From Streptomyces sp. NBC_00286 (lineage in GTDB: Bacteria; Actinomycetota; Actinomycetes; Streptomycetales; Streptomycetaceae), in contig NZ_CP108054.1 in NCBI RefSeq assembly GCF_036173125.1, forward strand, positions 1,550,001-1,614,000: a stretch of 64,000 bases of DNA. The letters are read 5' to 3'. Shown one piece after another: positions 7,587-15,662 of this stretch. The notes under the pieces were generated by a model. That model was not told the DNA's origin. It saw nothing but the letters and a program-made list of their open reading frames with translations, and ran no database searches. Each line of letters opens with the position of its first letter. Position 1 is the first letter of the stretch. A program made the position numbers and the translations under genes.

Positions 7587-8783
7587 TCACGATCCGTCAG
7601 TCTTCTTCTCGTTGTTGCTGTCCGTGCTGTCCATACGGAAGTCGATCCCGTCCTGGCGCAGTTCCGCGAGCCATTCCTCGGAGCGCTCCGGTGTCTCGGC
7701 CGCGCGGCTCAGGCCGGGCGGGAGGGTTCCGGCGAGGATCTTGCGGACGCCCAGGGCCAGCGTGCGCGAGACGCAGCGGGCCATCGCGCTCTCTTGTGCG
7801 TCGCCTTGCATGTCCAGGAGGTAGCGGCCCGACCAGTTGCGGCCCGCGTCCGTGCGGACGTCGAGGGTGACCGCCAGGACGACGCGGTCGCGGTCGGCGT
7901 CCGTGGTGGGGTAGCGGGCGGCCAGGTCCTGGGCGAGTGCGGCGATGCGTTCGTCGTCGTCGCGCCGGAGTTCCTCGAAGACGGGTTGCCAGGCGTCGAG
8001 CCAGCCGGACAGGCGGAGGGTGCCGCGGATGAAGGTCTGGGGTTTCCACGCCGGAGGCAGGTCGTACTGGTCGACGAACGGGATGCTGTCGCGGTTCGGG
8101 TAGACCTCGAAGGGTTCATCGTCCACCAGGTGGATGCGGGTGGCTTCCCAGGGGCGGGCGGCTGTCGTCTCCGCGCCGTTCTCGATGTAGCGGGCGGGTG
8201 AGCGCAGGGCGTTGAGGACGCCTGCCGGGGCCCAACTGAAGCGGTATCTGAAGTCGTTGGGGATGGCGGGGATGCCGCCGCAGTACGAGGTGAGGTCGGC
8301 CTCTGCGGCCGTGTGGGCGCCGATCTCCCTCTGTGCGCGGGCGATGAGGCTGTGGGCGAAGAGGTGGTCGATGCCCGGGTCGAGGCCCGACTCGGTGAGG
8401 ACGACGATGCCTGCCGCGGTGGCCGCGGGGACGTGCTCCAGGACCGCCTCGGATACGTAGCTCGAGCAGGCGAAGTGGGCCTGATGGGCGACACAGGTGG
8501 CCAGCAGGGGTGCGTGTTCCGGGGCCGGGAGCATGGAGATCACGATGTCGCCGGGGGCCAGTTCGGCGGTGAGTGCGGGGAGTGTGTACGCGCGGGGTTC
8601 GGCGCGGCCGGTGAGGCCGTGGGCCGAGAGGCTCTGGGCCGCTCGTTCCTCGGTGCGGTGCCACAGGCGTACGCGGTCGGCGGTGTCGCACAGCGTGGCG
8701 AGGCCGCTGCCGGTGGACAGGCCCGCGCCGATCCAGTGGACGGTGCCGGACGCGGGCACGACGGCGTTCGCGTTCTCAGCCAT
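7587..8783 (-). CDS. Saccharopine dehydrogenase family protein (NAD(P)-binding plus C-terminal domain)
   Basis: About 398 residues. A Rossmann motif GAGLSTGSGLATLCD opens the protein, followed by a LYS9-type saccharopine dehydrogenase fold (YVSEAVLEHVPAAT, LTESGLDPGIDHLFAHSLI, SYCGGIPAIPNDFRYRFSW). The ESGLDPGIDH and CGGIP segments are hallmarks of glutamate-forming saccharopine reductase. It should convert saccharopine to aminoadipate semialdehyde and glutamate, or catalyse a close variant such as carboxynorspermidine chemistry. ATG at 8783 lies inside the last codons of the upstream gene (8-bp overlap), so the pair is translationally coupled. Paired with the LYS1-like gene, it suggests a bacterial saccharopine route for lysine catabolism or secondary metabolism. 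Confidence 0.85.
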   Translation of the reverse strand: MAENANAVVPASGTVHWIGAGLSTGSGLATLCDTADRVRLWHRTEERAAQSLSAHGLTGRAEPRAYTLPALTAELAPGDIVISMLPAPEHAPLLATCVAHQAHFACSSYVSEAVLEHVPAATAAGIVVLTESGLDPGIDHLFAHSLIARAQREIGAHTAAEADLTSYCGGIPAIPNDFRYRFSWAPAGVLNALRSPARYIENGAETTAARPWEATRIHLVDDEPFEVYPNRDSIPFVDQYDLPPAWKPQTFIRGTLRLSGWLDAWQPVFEELRRDDDERIAALAQDLAARYPTTDADRDRVVLAVTLDVRTDAGRNWSGRYLLDMQGDAQESAMARCVSRTLALGVRKILAGTLPPGLSRAAETPERSEEWLAELRQDGIDFRMDSTDSNNEKKTDGS

Positions 8784-9837
8784 GGTTGGACTCCCCATTC
8801 TCCAGGCCGAGTTCACGGCACGTCTCGTGGAACCGGTCCAGGCATCGCCCCCACGCCCCGGCCACCCCGAACTCCATCAGCTGTGGCGTCAGCAAGGCCG
8901 AGAAGTCCGTGCTCGCCTCCTCGGGCAGCAGGGACGGCAGATTGTCGATGGCGATGAGGTCGAGGGCGGGCCGCTCGTGGAGGCGGCGTACGGGGTCCGT
9001 CCAGTCGGTGACCGTGTCGTACACCGGAAGGACGTTGTACGGGGAGCCGACATCGCAGGTCACGTCGCATACCGTGCGCAGGCTGCGGCGCGGCTCGTCC
9101 AGGTCCTTGTCGGTGAGGAAGGGGGTGACGGGGCCGGTGCTGAGCACGCAGTTGACCATCAAGTCGTGGTCCAGCAGGGCCTGTCGGTCCAGTTCGCGGG
9201 TCTCGGCGAGGTCCCAGCAGGTGGGGTCGAGCCCGGCCTCCATGAGCGCGCCCCGTGCACCGCGTCCGGAGCGGCCCAGGGCGCCGATCACGAGGGAGCT
9301 GAACGGAACGTCGTCCGGGCGGGGTTGGAGTGCGGCGTCCAGTTCGTCCTTGGACGTGGGCCGCAGCGGGGCCGTCAGCCTGCCCCGGTGGTGGAGTACG
9401 GCGAGGGCGGCGCCGACATATCCGGCCCAGTAGCCGAAGGCGGCGAGCCGGCGGCCGTTGTCGTCCACCAGGTACTCGAGGTCGAACAGCGCCCCGCCCC
9501 CGGCGACGAACCGGCGCAGCAGCGTCTCGGCTCCGGGCTGGCCCTTGTAGGCGTGCCCGAAGAAGACGTGCCGGTGCCGCAACTCGCCCGGTTCCTCGGG
9601 GAGTTCCTTGAGGCCGACGACGACCGCGTCGAGCGGTGCGACGGTCCAGGAGTGCGGCTCGACGACACGGCACCCGGCCGCCTCGTACGCCTCGACGGGG
9701 AAGATCCGCTGCGGGGACCGCTCGACGGTCACCGTCACGCCGTTCTCGACGAGTCGCCGCGCGTCGGACGGCACGATCGGGGTGCGCCGCTCGGTCGTAC
9801 GGGTCTCGTGGCGCAGCCACAGGTGGAGCTCGGTCAT
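8776..9837 (-). CDS. Saccharopine dehydrogenase, lysine-forming (LYS1-like)
   Basis: 353 residues of the alanine dehydrogenase/PNT-LYS1 superfamily. The N-terminus TELHLWLRHETRTTERRTPIVPSD, the segment VEAYEAAGCRVVE, the active-site HVFFGHAYKGQ and the LGRSGRGARGALMEAGLD nucleotide-binding turn match NAD-dependent, L-lysine-forming saccharopine dehydrogenases. The reaction joins lysine and 2-oxoglutarate to saccharopine or the reverse. Its downstream neighbour is the second half of that pathway, so together they could carry lysine to aminoadipate semialdehyde. The start codon overlaps a 28-codon reading frame by ATGA. A decayed ornithine-cyclodeaminase-like sequence sits just upstream, also an enzyme of basic amino-acid metabolism. 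Confidence 0.85.
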   Translation of the reverse strand: MTELHLWLRHETRTTERRTPIVPSDARRLVENGVTVTVERSPQRIFPVEAYEAAGCRVVEPHSWTVAPLDAVVVGLKELPEEPGELRHRHVFFGHAYKGQPGAETLLRRFVAGGGALFDLEYLVDDNGRRLAAFGYWAGYVGAALAVLHHRGRLTAPLRPTSKDELDAALQPRPDDVPFSSLVIGALGRSGRGARGALMEAGLDPTCWDLAETRELDRQALLDHDLMVNCVLSTGPVTPFLTDKDLDEPRRSLRTVCDVTCDVGSPYNVLPVYDTVTDWTDPVRRLHERPALDLIAIDNLPSLLPEEASTDFSALLTPQLMEFGVAGAWGRCLDRFHETCRELGLENGESNHG

Positions 9838-9920
9838 ACGCGGTTGACCTCCGGTCGCGGGGCGTCGGCGAACCCTTCGGCACGCAGCGGGGTGATGTCC
9901 ACGAAGGGATCATGCCTCAT
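9834..9920 (-). CDS. 28-codon reading frame coupled to the saccharopine dehydrogenase gene
   Basis: A short frame beginning ATGAGGCATGATCCC and encoding MRHDPFVDITPLRAEGF followed by 11 residues. Third positions are G/C-rich as in real Streptomyces genes, and its stop overlaps the next start (ATGA). It could be a small protein that couples translation, or the in-frame tail of the decayed gene just upstream. No homologous family is recognised. Confidence 0.3.
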   Translation of the reverse strand: MRHDPFVDITPLRAEGFADAPRPEVNRV

Positions 9921-10110
9921 CAGAGGCGCCGTGCCCCAGGCCGGGCCTCCTGGCGGCGTCGATGACCGCCCGGGCCGCGGCGGCGTCGAGTTCGGCCGCC
10001 GGCAGCTAGGCTGCCTGCTCGCGGCGAGCGGGGGTCGGGCTCCACGCGCGTACGACCCGCAGGTCCCGCACCCGGGCCACCGCCCGCGCATGGGCCGGCG
10101 CCTGCGTGCA
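9910..10110 (-). pseudogene. Remnant of an ornithine-cyclodeaminase-like gene
   Basis: Translation of the minus strand gives CTQAPAHARAVARVRDLRVVR then AWSPTPARREQAA, an in-frame stop, and LPAAELDAAAARAVIDAARRP. The first part strongly resembles the NAD-binding region of the ornithine cyclodeaminase/mu-crystallin family (pattern GxQAxxHxxAxxxVRxLxxVRVWxRxP). Only about 65 codons survive, interrupted by TAG. It precedes two saccharopine-dehydrogenase-type genes on the same strand; an intact version could have made proline or pipecolate from ornithine or lysine. Identification rests on pattern similarity only. Confidence 0.45.
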
Positions 10111-10193
10111 CGGTCGGCGGCGCGGCCGCCGCGTCGTCCGGATTGGCGCTGCCGGAGTTGGCGGCGGCCCCCGCACCAGTAGTCAGGGCCAGT

Positions 10194-10871
10194 TCAGGAC
10201 CAGTGGATCACCGTGTCCAGATGCGGCAGGTGGTGGTCCATGCGCTCCCGCTTGGTGCGCAGGTAGCTGATGTTGTGCTCGCGCGGCGGTATCAGCAGCG
10301 GGACGTGCTCGGTGACTTCGATGCCGTGGTGCCGAAGGGCCTCGCTCTTGCGCGGGTTGTTGGAGAGCAGGCGCACGGAGGGCACGCCGAGGTCGTGCAG
10401 CATGTCCGCGGCGACGCCGTAGTCGCGGGCGTCCACCGGGAGACCGAGGGCGAGGTTCGCCTCGACCGTGTCCAGGCCCTCCGACTGGAGCTTCATGGCC
10501 TGGAGTTTGGCGAGGAGACCGATTCCTCTGCCCTCGTGGCCGCGGAGGTAGAGGAGGACGCCGCGGCCCTCCGCCACAATGGTGCGCAGGGCGGTGGACA
10601 GTTGGTCGCCGCACTCGCAGTGCGTGGAGCCGAAGGCGTCTCCGGTGAGGCACTCCGAATGCAATCGGGTGAGCGTGTCCTCCGTTCCGTCGATATCGCC
10701 GTATATGAGGGCCACTTGTTCATCCCCGCGTTCGAGGTCCAAATAGCCGACGGCGTAGAAATCTCCGTACACGGTGTGCAGTTGGAGGTCCACCACACGC
10801 TGGACACCCGACTGGACCTCTGCTGCCTTGGGGCGGGCACTTCGACCGAGCACGCCTTTGCTTTCCTTCAT
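10194..10871 (-). CDS. ribA: GTP cyclohydrolase II homologue with Met at the product-switch position
   Basis: 225-residue GTP cyclohydrolase II. Zinc ligands (HSECLTGDAF, THCECGDQL) and the GTP-binding RGHEGRGIGLL and VDARDYGVAADML segments are intact, so ring opening of GTP is expected. The residue aligning with E. coli RibA Tyr105 is Met126 here (AKLQAMKLQ versus NKIRAYALQ). In S. coelicolor SCO6655 a Met at this position makes the enzyme stop at the formylated pyrimidine FAPy instead of the riboflavin precursor APy. The same behaviour is inferred here. The start is placed at the second ATG, which has AGGAG five bases upstream; the first ATG, 12 bases earlier, has no such site. It is divergent from a creatininase-family gene and lies in a non-riboflavin cluster. 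Confidence 0.93.
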   Translation of the reverse strand: MKESKGVLGRSARPKAAEVQSGVQRVVDLQLHTVYGDFYAVGYLDLERGDEQVALIYGDIDGTEDTLTRLHSECLTGDAFGSTHCECGDQLSTALRTIVAEGRGVLLYLRGHEGRGIGLLAKLQAMKLQSEGLDTVEANLALGLPVDARDYGVAADMLHDLGVPSVRLLSNNPRKSEALRHHGIEVTEHVPLLIPPREHNISYLRTKRERMDHHLPHLDTVIHWS

Positions 10872-10948
10872 TTTCTCCTGCATCCAATCTGCCGTTGCCG
10901 CGTTAGCCTGCTCTCGTCGGTGCCTACGGAACGAAAGGCCTCAACACC

Positions 10949-11767
10949 ATGACCGGTTCGGGAACACAGCTGACCACCCCCGGCTTGTTGCCGCTGGACA
11001 CCACGGAGGACGTGAGGGCACGTCGGCCCGGCGTCGCCGTCCTTCCCATCGGCAGCTTCGAACAGCACGGCCCCTTTCTACCGCTGGCCACTGACACCGT
11101 CATCGCCTGCACCATCGCCCGCGAGGTCGCCGCCGCGTACCCGGTGCATCTTCTCCCTCCGCTGACCATCGCCTGCTCGCACGAACATGCCGCCTGGCCG
11201 GGGACGGTCAGTATTTCCGCGGTGACACTCCACGCGGTGGTACGGGACATAGCCGACTCGCTTCGTCGCTCGGGCATCGACGCCCTGGTACTGGTCAACG
11301 GACATGGCGGGAACTACGTGCTGGGCAATGTGGTGCAGGAATCCGCGGGCTGCGGCACCCGCATGGCGCTGTTCCCCGCACCGGAGGACTGGGAGGAGGC
11401 GCGGGAGCGGGCCGGTGTGCGGACCTCGCTGCTCAGCGATATGCATGCGGGGGAATTGGAGACGTCCGTCCTGCTGCACGCTCATCCGGAAATGGTGCGT
11501 CCCGGATATGAGTCCTCCGACTTCCTCGCCGACGACCGACGGCATCTTCTCACCCTCGATATGTCCGCTTACACGGAGTCCGGTGTCATCGGCCGTCCTT
11601 CGCTGGCTACCGCCGAAAAGGGCAAGGAGCTGCTGGCGGGCCTGGTGGACTGCTTCGGTTCGTATTTCTCGATCCTCAAGCCGGAAGCGGCGAATTCCGC
11701 TCCGGGGGCCGAGGACGCCATACAGAAGGGGGCCAGGCAGGACGACACGGAGACCAGCAGGTCCTGA
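10949..11767 (+). CDS. Creatininase-family amidohydrolase, probable FAPy deformylase
   Basis: 272-residue creatininase fold protein. The metal and catalytic signatures are visible: GSFEQHGPFLPLATDT near residue 31, NGHGGNY near 116 and DMHAGELETS near 166. Archaeal ArfB, which removes the formyl group from FAPy, belongs to the same family and shares these motifs. Here the gene lies 77 bp from a divergent GTP cyclohydrolase II predicted to release FAPy, so deformylation of FAPy to APy is the most economical role. S. coelicolor has the same pair (SCO6654/SCO6655). Creatinine hydrolysis is very unlikely in this context. The 3' third overlaps the antisense end of the flippase-like gene by 199 bp. 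Confidence 0.85.
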   Translation: MTGSGTQLTTPGLLPLDTTEDVRARRPGVAVLPIGSFEQHGPFLPLATDTVIACTIAREVAAAYPVHLLPPLTIACSHEHAAWPGTVSISAVTLHAVVRDIADSLRRSGIDALVLVNGHGGNYVLGNVVQESAGCGTRMALFPAPEDWEEARERAGVRTSLLSDMHAGELETSVLLHAHPEMVRPGYESSDFLADDRRHLLTLDMSAYTESGVIGRPSLATAEKGKELLAGLVDCFGSYFSILKPEAANSAPGAEDAIQKGARQDDTETSRS

Positions 11768-12975
11768 CCGTGCGCTGTGTCCTCCGCGTATCCCGCGTTC
11801 GCCGGTGGTGAGCGCGGGACATGGCCGTTGTGGCGCTGCGACACGCCCTTCTCGTACGAGGGTTGGGGGCGCCGCAGGCCCATCGCCCACCGTGCGACGA
11901 GTACGCCGATGCCGGGGAGGCTCGCCACGAGGCTGAGCACTCCGTAGACGACGGCGACCGAGAGGCCGGTGCTCGCGCCGAGTCCGGCGGCGCCGAAGGC
12001 CCAGGCGGTGGCGCCCTCACGGGGGCCCCAGCCACCCACGTTCAGCGGCAGTCCCATGGCCAGGAGGGCGAGCACCGCCAGGGGCAGCAACACGACTGGG
12101 GACGCGTCGGATCCCGCGACCCTGGCGGCGAGCAGGAACATCACGAGGTGGCCCGCCAGCACGACGGCCGACGAGACGACGACACCTGGCCAGGTGTGGC
12201 GGGCCACCAGTCCTTCACGCGCCTCGGTGAGCGCGTTGCGCAGACGGGGCATGCGGCGCGACGAGGGCGACGAGCCCTTCAGCCGTACCGCGACCACGGC
12301 CGCGATCATCGCGGCGAGCGCCAGCGCGATGGCGGACGCCTCGACGAGGTGCCGGGTCTGGGCCTGAACCGGCGAGGGCAGCGTCAGCAGGACGACCCCG
12401 CCGGCGGCCATCAGCGCCACCTGGCCCGCCACCCGCTCGAGGACCACGGCGCGTACGCCCCGGCCGAGATCACCGGCGCTCTGCCCGTGGCGTACGGCGC
12501 GGTGCACATCGCCGAGTACGCCGCCGGGCAGCGCCGCGTTCAGGAACAGGGAGCGGTAGTAGTCCGCGACGGCCGGACCCAGCGGCAGCCGGATCTTCAG
12601 GCCTCGGGCGACCAGGCACCAGCGCCAGGCGCTGAACACCGTGGTGACCACGCCGATGCCGAGGGCCGCCAGCACGGTCGGCCCGTCGACCCGGCGCAGT
12701 CCGTCCACGACGACGCCGGTCCCCATCCGCCAGACGAGGACGCCGAGGATGACGACGCCCGCGACAGTGCCGAAGTGGGTGCGCACGGCGCGGGAGTTGA
12801 CACGCGCCCAGAGCGTACGAAGGGTGCGGCGCGCGTCCGTGACCGGCTTGGGAGCCCGGGCCGCCCGCGCGCCCCGTATCGCCTGCTCGTCGCCGCCGTC
12901 CAGGACCGGCCTCGGTTTCGGCTCGGCCCGGACGGCGCGGGGCTGCGCGTCGGCTGCCACCGCCTGCGCACTCAT
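11569..12975 (-). CDS. Flippase-like integral membrane protein (LPG synthase transmembrane family)
   Basis: 468 codons. After a cytoplasmic N-terminus of about 60 residues come seven or eight hydrophobic helices (VAGVVILGVLVWRM, VLAALGIGVVTTVFS, VALMAAGGVVLLTL, GHLVMFLLAARVAG, VVLLPLAVLALLAMGLP and others). The conserved signatures YYRSLFLNAALPGGVLGD and GLPLNVGGWGPREGATAWAF identify the lysylphosphatidylglycerol-synthase transmembrane/UPF0104 family, which moves or presents lipid-linked substrates. The first gene of the operon is the PTPS homologue; this is the last, coupled to the methyltransferase by ATGA, with GGGAGGAG ahead of the start. The last 85 or so residues, after ARWAMGLRRPQPSYEKG, look like read-through: they are not hydrophobic and run antisense into the creatininase gene, so the ancestral stop has probably been lost. 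Confidence 0.85.
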   Translation of the reverse strand: MSAQAVAADAQPRAVRAEPKPRPVLDGGDEQAIRGARAARAPKPVTDARRTLRTLWARVNSRAVRTHFGTVAGVVILGVLVWRMGTGVVVDGLRRVDGPTVLAALGIGVVTTVFSAWRWCLVARGLKIRLPLGPAVADYYRSLFLNAALPGGVLGDVHRAVRHGQSAGDLGRGVRAVVLERVAGQVALMAAGGVVLLTLPSPVQAQTRHLVEASAIALALAAMIAAVVAVRLKGSSPSSRRMPRLRNALTEAREGLVARHTWPGVVVSSAVVLAGHLVMFLLAARVAGSDASPVVLLPLAVLALLAMGLPLNVGGWGPREGATAWAFGAAGLGASTGLSVAVVYGVLSLVASLPGIGVLVARWAMGLRRPQPSYEKGVSQRHNGHVPRSPPANAGYAEDTAHGQDLLVSVSSCLAPFCMASSAPGAEFAASGLRIEKYEPKQSTRPASSSLPFSAVASEGRPMTPDSV

Positions 12976-13922
12976 GCCGCTCCTCCCGTCGGACGGGCGA
13001 GGGCGAGGAGATCACTGTGGTGCACGACCACCCTCAACTCCCCCGCCGCGCACTGCGCGAGACGCTCCCGCAGATAGGCGCCCGCGCGCTCGGCGAGTTC
13101 GGGGCGCTCCTCGACGGCCGCGCCGACCCAGCCGCGCAGCCACTCCGCCGTCAGCGCGGACTCGTCGGGGCCGAGTCGCCAGGCGCTGGGGTGCACCCGT
13201 ACCGTCGCGCCGTGTCGGGCGAAGGCGTCGCAGGCGATGGTGACCGCGTCGGGTCCGAGCAGGTCGCCGCGGCGCTGGTGGGCGTTGAACGCCTCGGTGA
13301 TCTCGTCGTCCAGCGGATGGGCGGGCGTGAGTTCGACGCGCCCCACCACCGACAGCGTCAGCAGGGCCGGGCAGCCGGCTCCGGCGCAGGCCGCGGCGAG
13401 CGCCTCGATCTGCTCGGCGGTGAGTACGTCGAGCAGGGCGGAGGCGGTCACCAGCGAGGCACCGGCCAGCGCGTCCGCGGTCAGCCGGGAGACATCGCCG
13501 CGCTGTGTCTCGACGGTGACGCGGCTGCCGTCGGCGGCCGTACGGGGCGAGCCGACGGCCGCGAAGTGCAGCAGATACGGGTCGTGGTCGTTCAGCACCC
13601 AGTGCTGGGGGCCGTCGAGCCGCGGGGCGAGCCAGCGGCCCATGGAGCCGGTGCCGCAGCCGAGGTCGTGGATGATCAGGCCGTTGGACCGGCGCTGCGG
13701 CAGGTTCGCGAGCCGGATCCGCAGCGGGTCCAGGAGCTCGACCGACCGCGCGGCGGCGTCGGCGGGCTCGCGCAGCTCCAGCCACTCGGGGGCGTACCGC
13801 GTCACCTCGTCGTCGGCCTCCGTGTCGGCGCCGCGCCTGCGGTCACCCAGCCGGATCGTTCCCACCTCGGGCGCCGGGACCTTCGTCGTCGCGCGTCCGG
13901 GCGGCGTCATGCTCGTACTCAC
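12972..13922 (-). CDS. SAM-dependent class I methyltransferase
   Basis: 316 residues with a standard class I methyltransferase core: motif I IHDLGCGTGSMGRWLAPRL (about residue 82), an acidic loop NDHDPYLLH, motif RGDVSRLTADAL and the SALLDVLTAEQIEAL/LLTLSVVGRVEL strands. It starts at GTG 13922, preceded by GGAAGGGGG and overlapping the glycosyltransferase stop by four bases (GTGA), and its own stop overlaps the flippase start (ATGA). Its place between a glycosyltransferase and a membrane protein suggests it methylates the glycosylated intermediate or its aglycone. Substrate cannot be determined; the C-terminal domain with NAHQRRGDLLGPDAV is typical for small-molecule O-methyltransferases. Confidence 0.87.
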   Translation of the reverse strand: MSTSMTPPGRATTKVPAPEVGTIRLGDRRRGADTEADDEVTRYAPEWLELREPADAAARSVELLDPLRIRLANLPQRRSNGLIIHDLGCGTGSMGRWLAPRLDGPQHWVLNDHDPYLLHFAAVGSPRTAADGSRVTVETQRGDVSRLTADALAGASLVTASALLDVLTAEQIEALAAACAGAGCPALLTLSVVGRVELTPAHPLDDEITEAFNAHQRRGDLLGPDAVTIACDAFARHGATVRVHPSAWRLGPDESALTAEWLRGWVGAAVEERPELAERAGAYLRERLAQCAAGELRVVVHHSDLLALARPTGGAA

Positions 13923-15046
13923 GCTGCCCCCTTCCTTTCGTCCCGCCCAAGTCGCCCCAGCACACCGGCCAGGCTCCGGGCCGTCGCGGCCCAGCCGTCC
14001 AGTGCGGCCCTGCGTCCGCGGGCGGAGGCCCGCAGCCGGCGTCGTACATCGGCGTCCGTGAACCAGCCGCGCAGTTCCGCCGCGAGTGCCGCCGCGTTCT
14101 CCGGCGGTACGAGCACGCCGGGCATCCCGCCGTCGGGCGCGCGCCCGACCGCCTCGGGGAGCCCGCCGACGTCCGTGGCCAGGACGGGGATGCCCCGGGC
14201 CAGCGCTTCGGTGACGGCCATGCCGTACGTCTCCGCGTACGAGGTCAGCACCATGAGGTCCGCGGAGGAGTAGCTCGCGTCGAGTTCGGCTCCGGCCTGC
14301 GGGCCGACGAGTTGCAGCCGGTCGCCGATGCCGTGGAGATCGATGAGCTCCCTCAGTTCGGCGACATAGCCGGGGTCCTGGCCCAGGCCGCCGACGCAGA
14401 CGCAGCTCCAGTTCAGGTCGGTGATGGTCGCGAGGGCCTCGACGAGGACGTGCTGCGCCTTGCGCGGGGTGACCGAGGCGACGCACAGCAGCCGCGAGAC
14501 GCCGTCGGTACCGGCTGCCAGCGGCGCGATGTCGGCGCCGGGCGCGGCGACGTGGACCCGGTCGGGGGCCAGCCCGTGGTGGGCGACCAGCCTGCGGGCC
14601 GCCCACTCGCTGGTGGCGACGATCGCGGGCACGGAACGCAGCGTGCGGCGCTCGCGGGCGTCGAGTTCCGCCGCCAGGCCGGGGTCGAGGCCCGTCTCGT
14701 CGCCGAGCGGCAGATGGACCAGGACGACCAGGCGCAGCCGCTCGGTCTCCGCGGCGATGATCTCGGGGGCGGCGCAGGCGACGAGTCCGTCGAGGAGTAC
14801 GCGGCTGCCGTCCGCCATCTCGCTGAGGGTGCGGGCCAGTTCCTCGCGGGCGGCGGCTCCGGGCCGGGGCCAGCTGCCGTCGATCGCGTGCTTGTGGACC
14901 TGCCAGCCGAAGGCGGGGAGGTCGAGGCAGACCCGGGCGTCGTAGGTGTTGCCGCCGCTGGGCTTGCTCGGGTCGTCCACTGTGCCGGGCATCACGAAGT
15001 GCATGGCGCGCAGGGACATGGGGATGATGTCGGCGTGCTTGTTCAC
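13919..15046 (-). CDS. GT-B glycosyltransferase, family 4
   Basis: 375-residue retaining glycosyltransferase. The N-terminal domain opens with [21 protein letters not shown]; the C-terminal domain has [20 protein letters not shown], the nucleotide-sugar site around [26 protein letters not shown] (E-x7-E signature) and [14 protein letters not shown]. Such enzymes move a sugar from a UDP- or GDP-donor to a small or lipid-linked acceptor on the cytoplasmic side. It starts at GTG 15046, coupled to the PTPS-like gene by a GTGA overlap. As second gene in the four-gene chain it would glycosylate the heterocycle or a lipid carrier. Confidence 0.9.
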   Translation of the reverse strand: MNKHADIIPMSLRAMHFVMPGTVDDPSKPSGGNTYDARVCLDLPAFGWQVHKHAIDGSWPRPGAAAREELARTLSEMADGSRVLLDGLVACAAPEIIAAETERLRLVVLVHLPLGDETGLDPGLAAELDARERRTLRSVPAIVATSEWAARRLVAHHGLAPDRVHVAAPGADIAPLAAGTDGVSRLLCVASVTPRKAQHVLVEALATITDLNWSCVCVGGLGQDPGYVAELRELIDLHGIGDRLQLVGPQAGAELDASYSSADLMVLTSYAETYGMAVTEALARGIPVLATDVGGLPEAVGRAPDGGMPGVLVPPENAAALAAELRGWFTDADVRRRLRASARGRRAALDGWAATARSLAGVLGRLGRDERKGAA

Positions 15047-15441
15047 AGCGCACGCTCGTAACTCGCCCAGGCGATGTGCGACTCGTGCAGGGTGACCGTG
15101 ATGCCGGACAGTCCGCGGGCGCCCTCGCCCAGCGCTCCCTTGTGCACCTTCTCCGCGAGGCGGTCGGCGATGACCTTGGCCAGGAACTCCGTCGAGGTGT
15201 TCGTGTTGGCGAAGTCGGGCTCGTTGTCGAGGTTGCGGTAATTCAACTCGCTCACCACCCCGCCCAGTTCCTGTGTGGCCAGTCCGATGTCGACGACGAT
15301 GTTGTCGTCGTCCAGCTCTGCGCGGCGGAAGGTGGCGTCCACGAGGAACGTCGCGCCGTGCAGGCGCTGCGCGGGTCCGAAGACCTCCCCGCGGAAGCTG
15401 TGGGCGATCATGAGGTGATCGCGGACGGTGATGCTGAACAA
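15043..15441 (-). CDS. PTPS/QueD-like protein lacking catalytic residues
   Basis: 132 residues of the 6-pyruvoyl-tetrahydropterin synthase fold, recognisable from the full-length pattern and from [27 protein letters not shown]. Only part of the active site is conserved. His14 and His28 match two zinc ligands, but the third is Ala30 (HGAT instead of HGH). The catalytic Cys is Ala24, and the Asp-His pair is replaced by Asn67-Tyr68. Glu120, which anchors the pterin ring, remains. Ordinary PTPS or QueD chemistry is therefore unlikely; it may bind a pterin or pyrimidine and do something else. The start is TTG at 15441 with GGAGG nine bases upstream. It is the first gene of the coupled chain; a small hairpin lies in the 220-bp gap upstream. 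Confidence 0.85.
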   Translation of the reverse strand: MFSITVRDHLMIAHSFRGEVFGPAQRLHGATFLVDATFRRAELDDDNIVVDIGLATQELGGVVSELNYRNLDNEPDFANTNTSTEFLAKVIADRLAEKVHKGALGEGARGLSGITVTLHESHIAWASYERAL

Positions 15442-15662
15442 CGGACGACCCTCCAGGTGCGGCGCGTCTGATCCCTCTGCCGGGCGTGCCGTGTAGTACG
15501 GCAGGTCCGTTCTCCGTGTTCAGGCGGTACGGGAGGAAGTTTCGGCGGGTTTTCGTTTCTGGTTTTCGATTAGGCGCGTGGCTCGGACGCGTCGTTCGGT
15601 GGACCGGTCACCGGGCGTGGTTCCGAACCGATCCGGGGCGGTCAGGCCCCTCAGTCCCCTCC

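Noticed and set aside
12972..15053. 693-codon frame spanning methyltransferase and glycosyltransferase
   Set aside because: The right part is a shadow of the glycosyltransferase in another frame; the methyltransferase starts at GTG 13922.
15442..15662. Terminator or attenuator between the dehydrogenase and PTPS-like genes
   Set aside because: Only a weak 6-bp stem (TGCCGT/ACGGCA) was found; insufficient for a feature.
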